Shown here: positions 63,186 to 64,000 of the stretch, piece after piece
Position numbering within the stretch: the first letter of the stretch is position 1
How the letters are laid out: each line of letters opens with the position of its first letter
Assembly: GCF_026626635.1 (NCBI RefSeq)
Contig: NZ_JAPNKA010000001.1
Location: forward strand, 12,384,501 to 12,448,500
Source: Archangium lansingense
GTDB lineage: Bacteria > Myxococcota > Myxococcia > Myxococcales > Myxococcaceae
Direction of reading: 5' to 3'
Length of the DNA: 64,000 nucleotides
Position numbers and translations under genes: made by a program
Notes under the pieces: generated by a model
What the model was told of the DNA's origin: nothing
Databases searched by the model: none
Seen by the model: the letters and a program-made list of their open reading frames with translations, nothing else

Positions 63186-64000
63186 TCAGCCGGTATGCGC
63201 TTCCTCCGAGAGGGTACTCCCCTCCCGGGCGAACGGACGCGCGTCCGAGGGCAACAGGACGGAGAACGTCGTCCCCTCTTTCTCCGTGGAGCGCACCGAC
63301 ACCTGACCACCGTGGGCCTCGACGAGCTCGCGCACGATGAACAGCCCCAGCCCCAGCCCGCTGCTCCGCCCGCTCCGCGACGAGCCCCCCTGACGGAACG
63401 GGTCGAACAGCGTGGCCAGCAAATGGTTGGGGATGGGCGTGCCCCGGTTGGAGATCTCCAGCACCCGCAGCTCGGTCTCGCCCCGGCAGCGCACGCGGAT
63501 CGGCCCCTCGCCCTCGCCGTGCTCCAGCGCGTTGCCCACCAGGTTGCTCACCACCTGGGCCAGCCGATCCGGGTCCCAGATGCCCTCACCCTCGCCCTCG
63601 GCCTCCACGGAGATGTCGCGCCCCGGGTGCGCCACCGACAGCTCCTCCACCACCTGCCGGCACAGCGCGGGCAGGCTCGTGGGCGACAGGTGCAGGGGAA
63701 TGCCCCCGGACAGCCGCGCCCGCGTCAGGTCGAGGATGTCGGAGATCATCTTCCCCATGCGCTCCGCGCTCGCCTCGATGCGCTGGGCAAGCTGCACCGG
63801 GGACAGCGTGCTGCGCCGCCGCAACTGCCGCGCCGACAGCATGATGGCGTTGAGCGGGCTGCGCAGGTCATGCCCCAGAATCCCGATGAAGCGCTCGCGG
63901 AACTGCGCCTCCTCCTGCATCCGCTCCACCGCGCGCTTGCGCTCGGTGATGTCCATCATCGAGCCAATCACCCGCACCGTCTGCCTCTGGGCGTCCCGCG
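63186..64000 (-). CDS. Histidine kinase, C-terminal part (5' end outside the window)
   Basis: The frame is open to the window edge, so the gene starts beyond 64000. The visible 271 residues begin in a PAS-like tail (VIGSMMDITERKRA) and hold HisKA with His in ILGHDLRSPLNAI and HATPase with GNALEHGEGE and SGLGLGLFIV. The catalytic half is closely related to the kinases at 11893-13740 and 15413-18031. The partner regulator is not in the window. Confidence 0.88.
   Translation of the reverse strand, partial: RDAQRQTVRVIGSMMDITERKRAVERMQEEAQFRERFIGILGHDLRSPLNAIMLSARQLRRRSTLSPVQLAQRIEASAERMGKMISDILDLTRARLSGGIPLHLSPTSLPALCRQVVEELSVAHPGRDISVEAEGEGEGIWDPDRLAQVVSNLVGNALEHGEGEGPIRVRCRGETELRVLEISNRGTPIPNHLLATLFDPFRQGGSSRSGRSSGLGLGLFIVRELVEAHGGQVSVRSTEKEGTTFSVLLPSDARPFAREGSTLSEEAHTG

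Overview
The window is high-GC DNA with tightly packed, often overlapping genes. It carries two complete chemosensory operons, several PAS/GAF histidine kinases, PilZ-type proteins, a Hanks-type kinase next to a DUF2381 gene, a carotenoid-type desaturase and many lipoproteins. This combination points to a myxobacterium, most likely of the Cystobacterineae (Archangium/Cystobacter-like). That is inferred from gene content and families; the species cannot be read from the sequence. No rRNA, tRNA, CRISPR array or intact transposase gene was seen.

Layout. 1-8.3 kb: the end of an unknown gene, a divergent pair of Uma2-type nuclease paralogues, an exported protein with a barrel-like C-terminus, a 1358-residue protein built on a 200-residue repeat, and a small exported protein. 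8.5-18 kb: a 57-residue ORF missed by length cut-offs, a RIO-type kinase with a long Arg/Pro/Gly tail, a CrtI-like desaturase, a membrane histidine kinase, two lipoproteins (one with a JAMM-like metalloprotease motif) and a GAF-GAF-PAS histidine kinase. 18.3-27.6 kb: a Wsp-like operon, CheW-CheR(TPR)-CheW-MCP-CheA(REC)-CheB, its genes joined by 4-bp overlaps and followed by a PAS-GAF histidine kinase. 28-31.5 kb: a membrane metallophosphoesterase and two PilZ-like paralogues. 31.5-41.9 kb: a second, leftward chemosensory operon of nine genes (degenerate REC-PilZ, REC, GAF, CheA, three MCPs, CheW, CheR). Its three MCPs have nearly identical signalling halves and all end in the same CheR/CheB-tether-like pentapeptide.

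42-52 kb: CutA, a membrane protein, an S9-peptidase homologue that has lost its Ser and His, an unknown protein, and a lower-GC stretch of about 1 kb holding a hidden zinc-ribbon gene and a MITE-like element. Then come a DUF2381 gene with a Ser/Thr kinase, gene debris (LysR and GAF remnants) and a TerC-family protein. 52-64 kb: a Clp ATPase with an N-terminal zinc finger, a small FmdB-type zinc ribbon, a membrane glycosyltransferase, a DUF6496-like basic protein, a response regulator with a membrane protein carrying a His-less DHp-like segment, a Fur-family regulator, an exported protein, a propeller lipoprotein, a cytoplasmic-type metallophosphoesterase and the 3' end of another histidine kinase.

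The main theme is signal transduction. The two chemosensory systems have different output logic: the first has CheB and a CheA-linked receiver, while the second lacks CheB and carries a PilZ-type output, with two more PilZ-like genes lying convergently beside it. GC-rich palindromic intergenic repeats sit mostly between convergent genes and probably act as bidirectional terminators. The best candidates for undescribed biology are the triple-MCP operon with its shared C-terminal tether, the JAMM lipoprotein pair, the catalytically dead S9 homologue and the 200-residue repeat protein.
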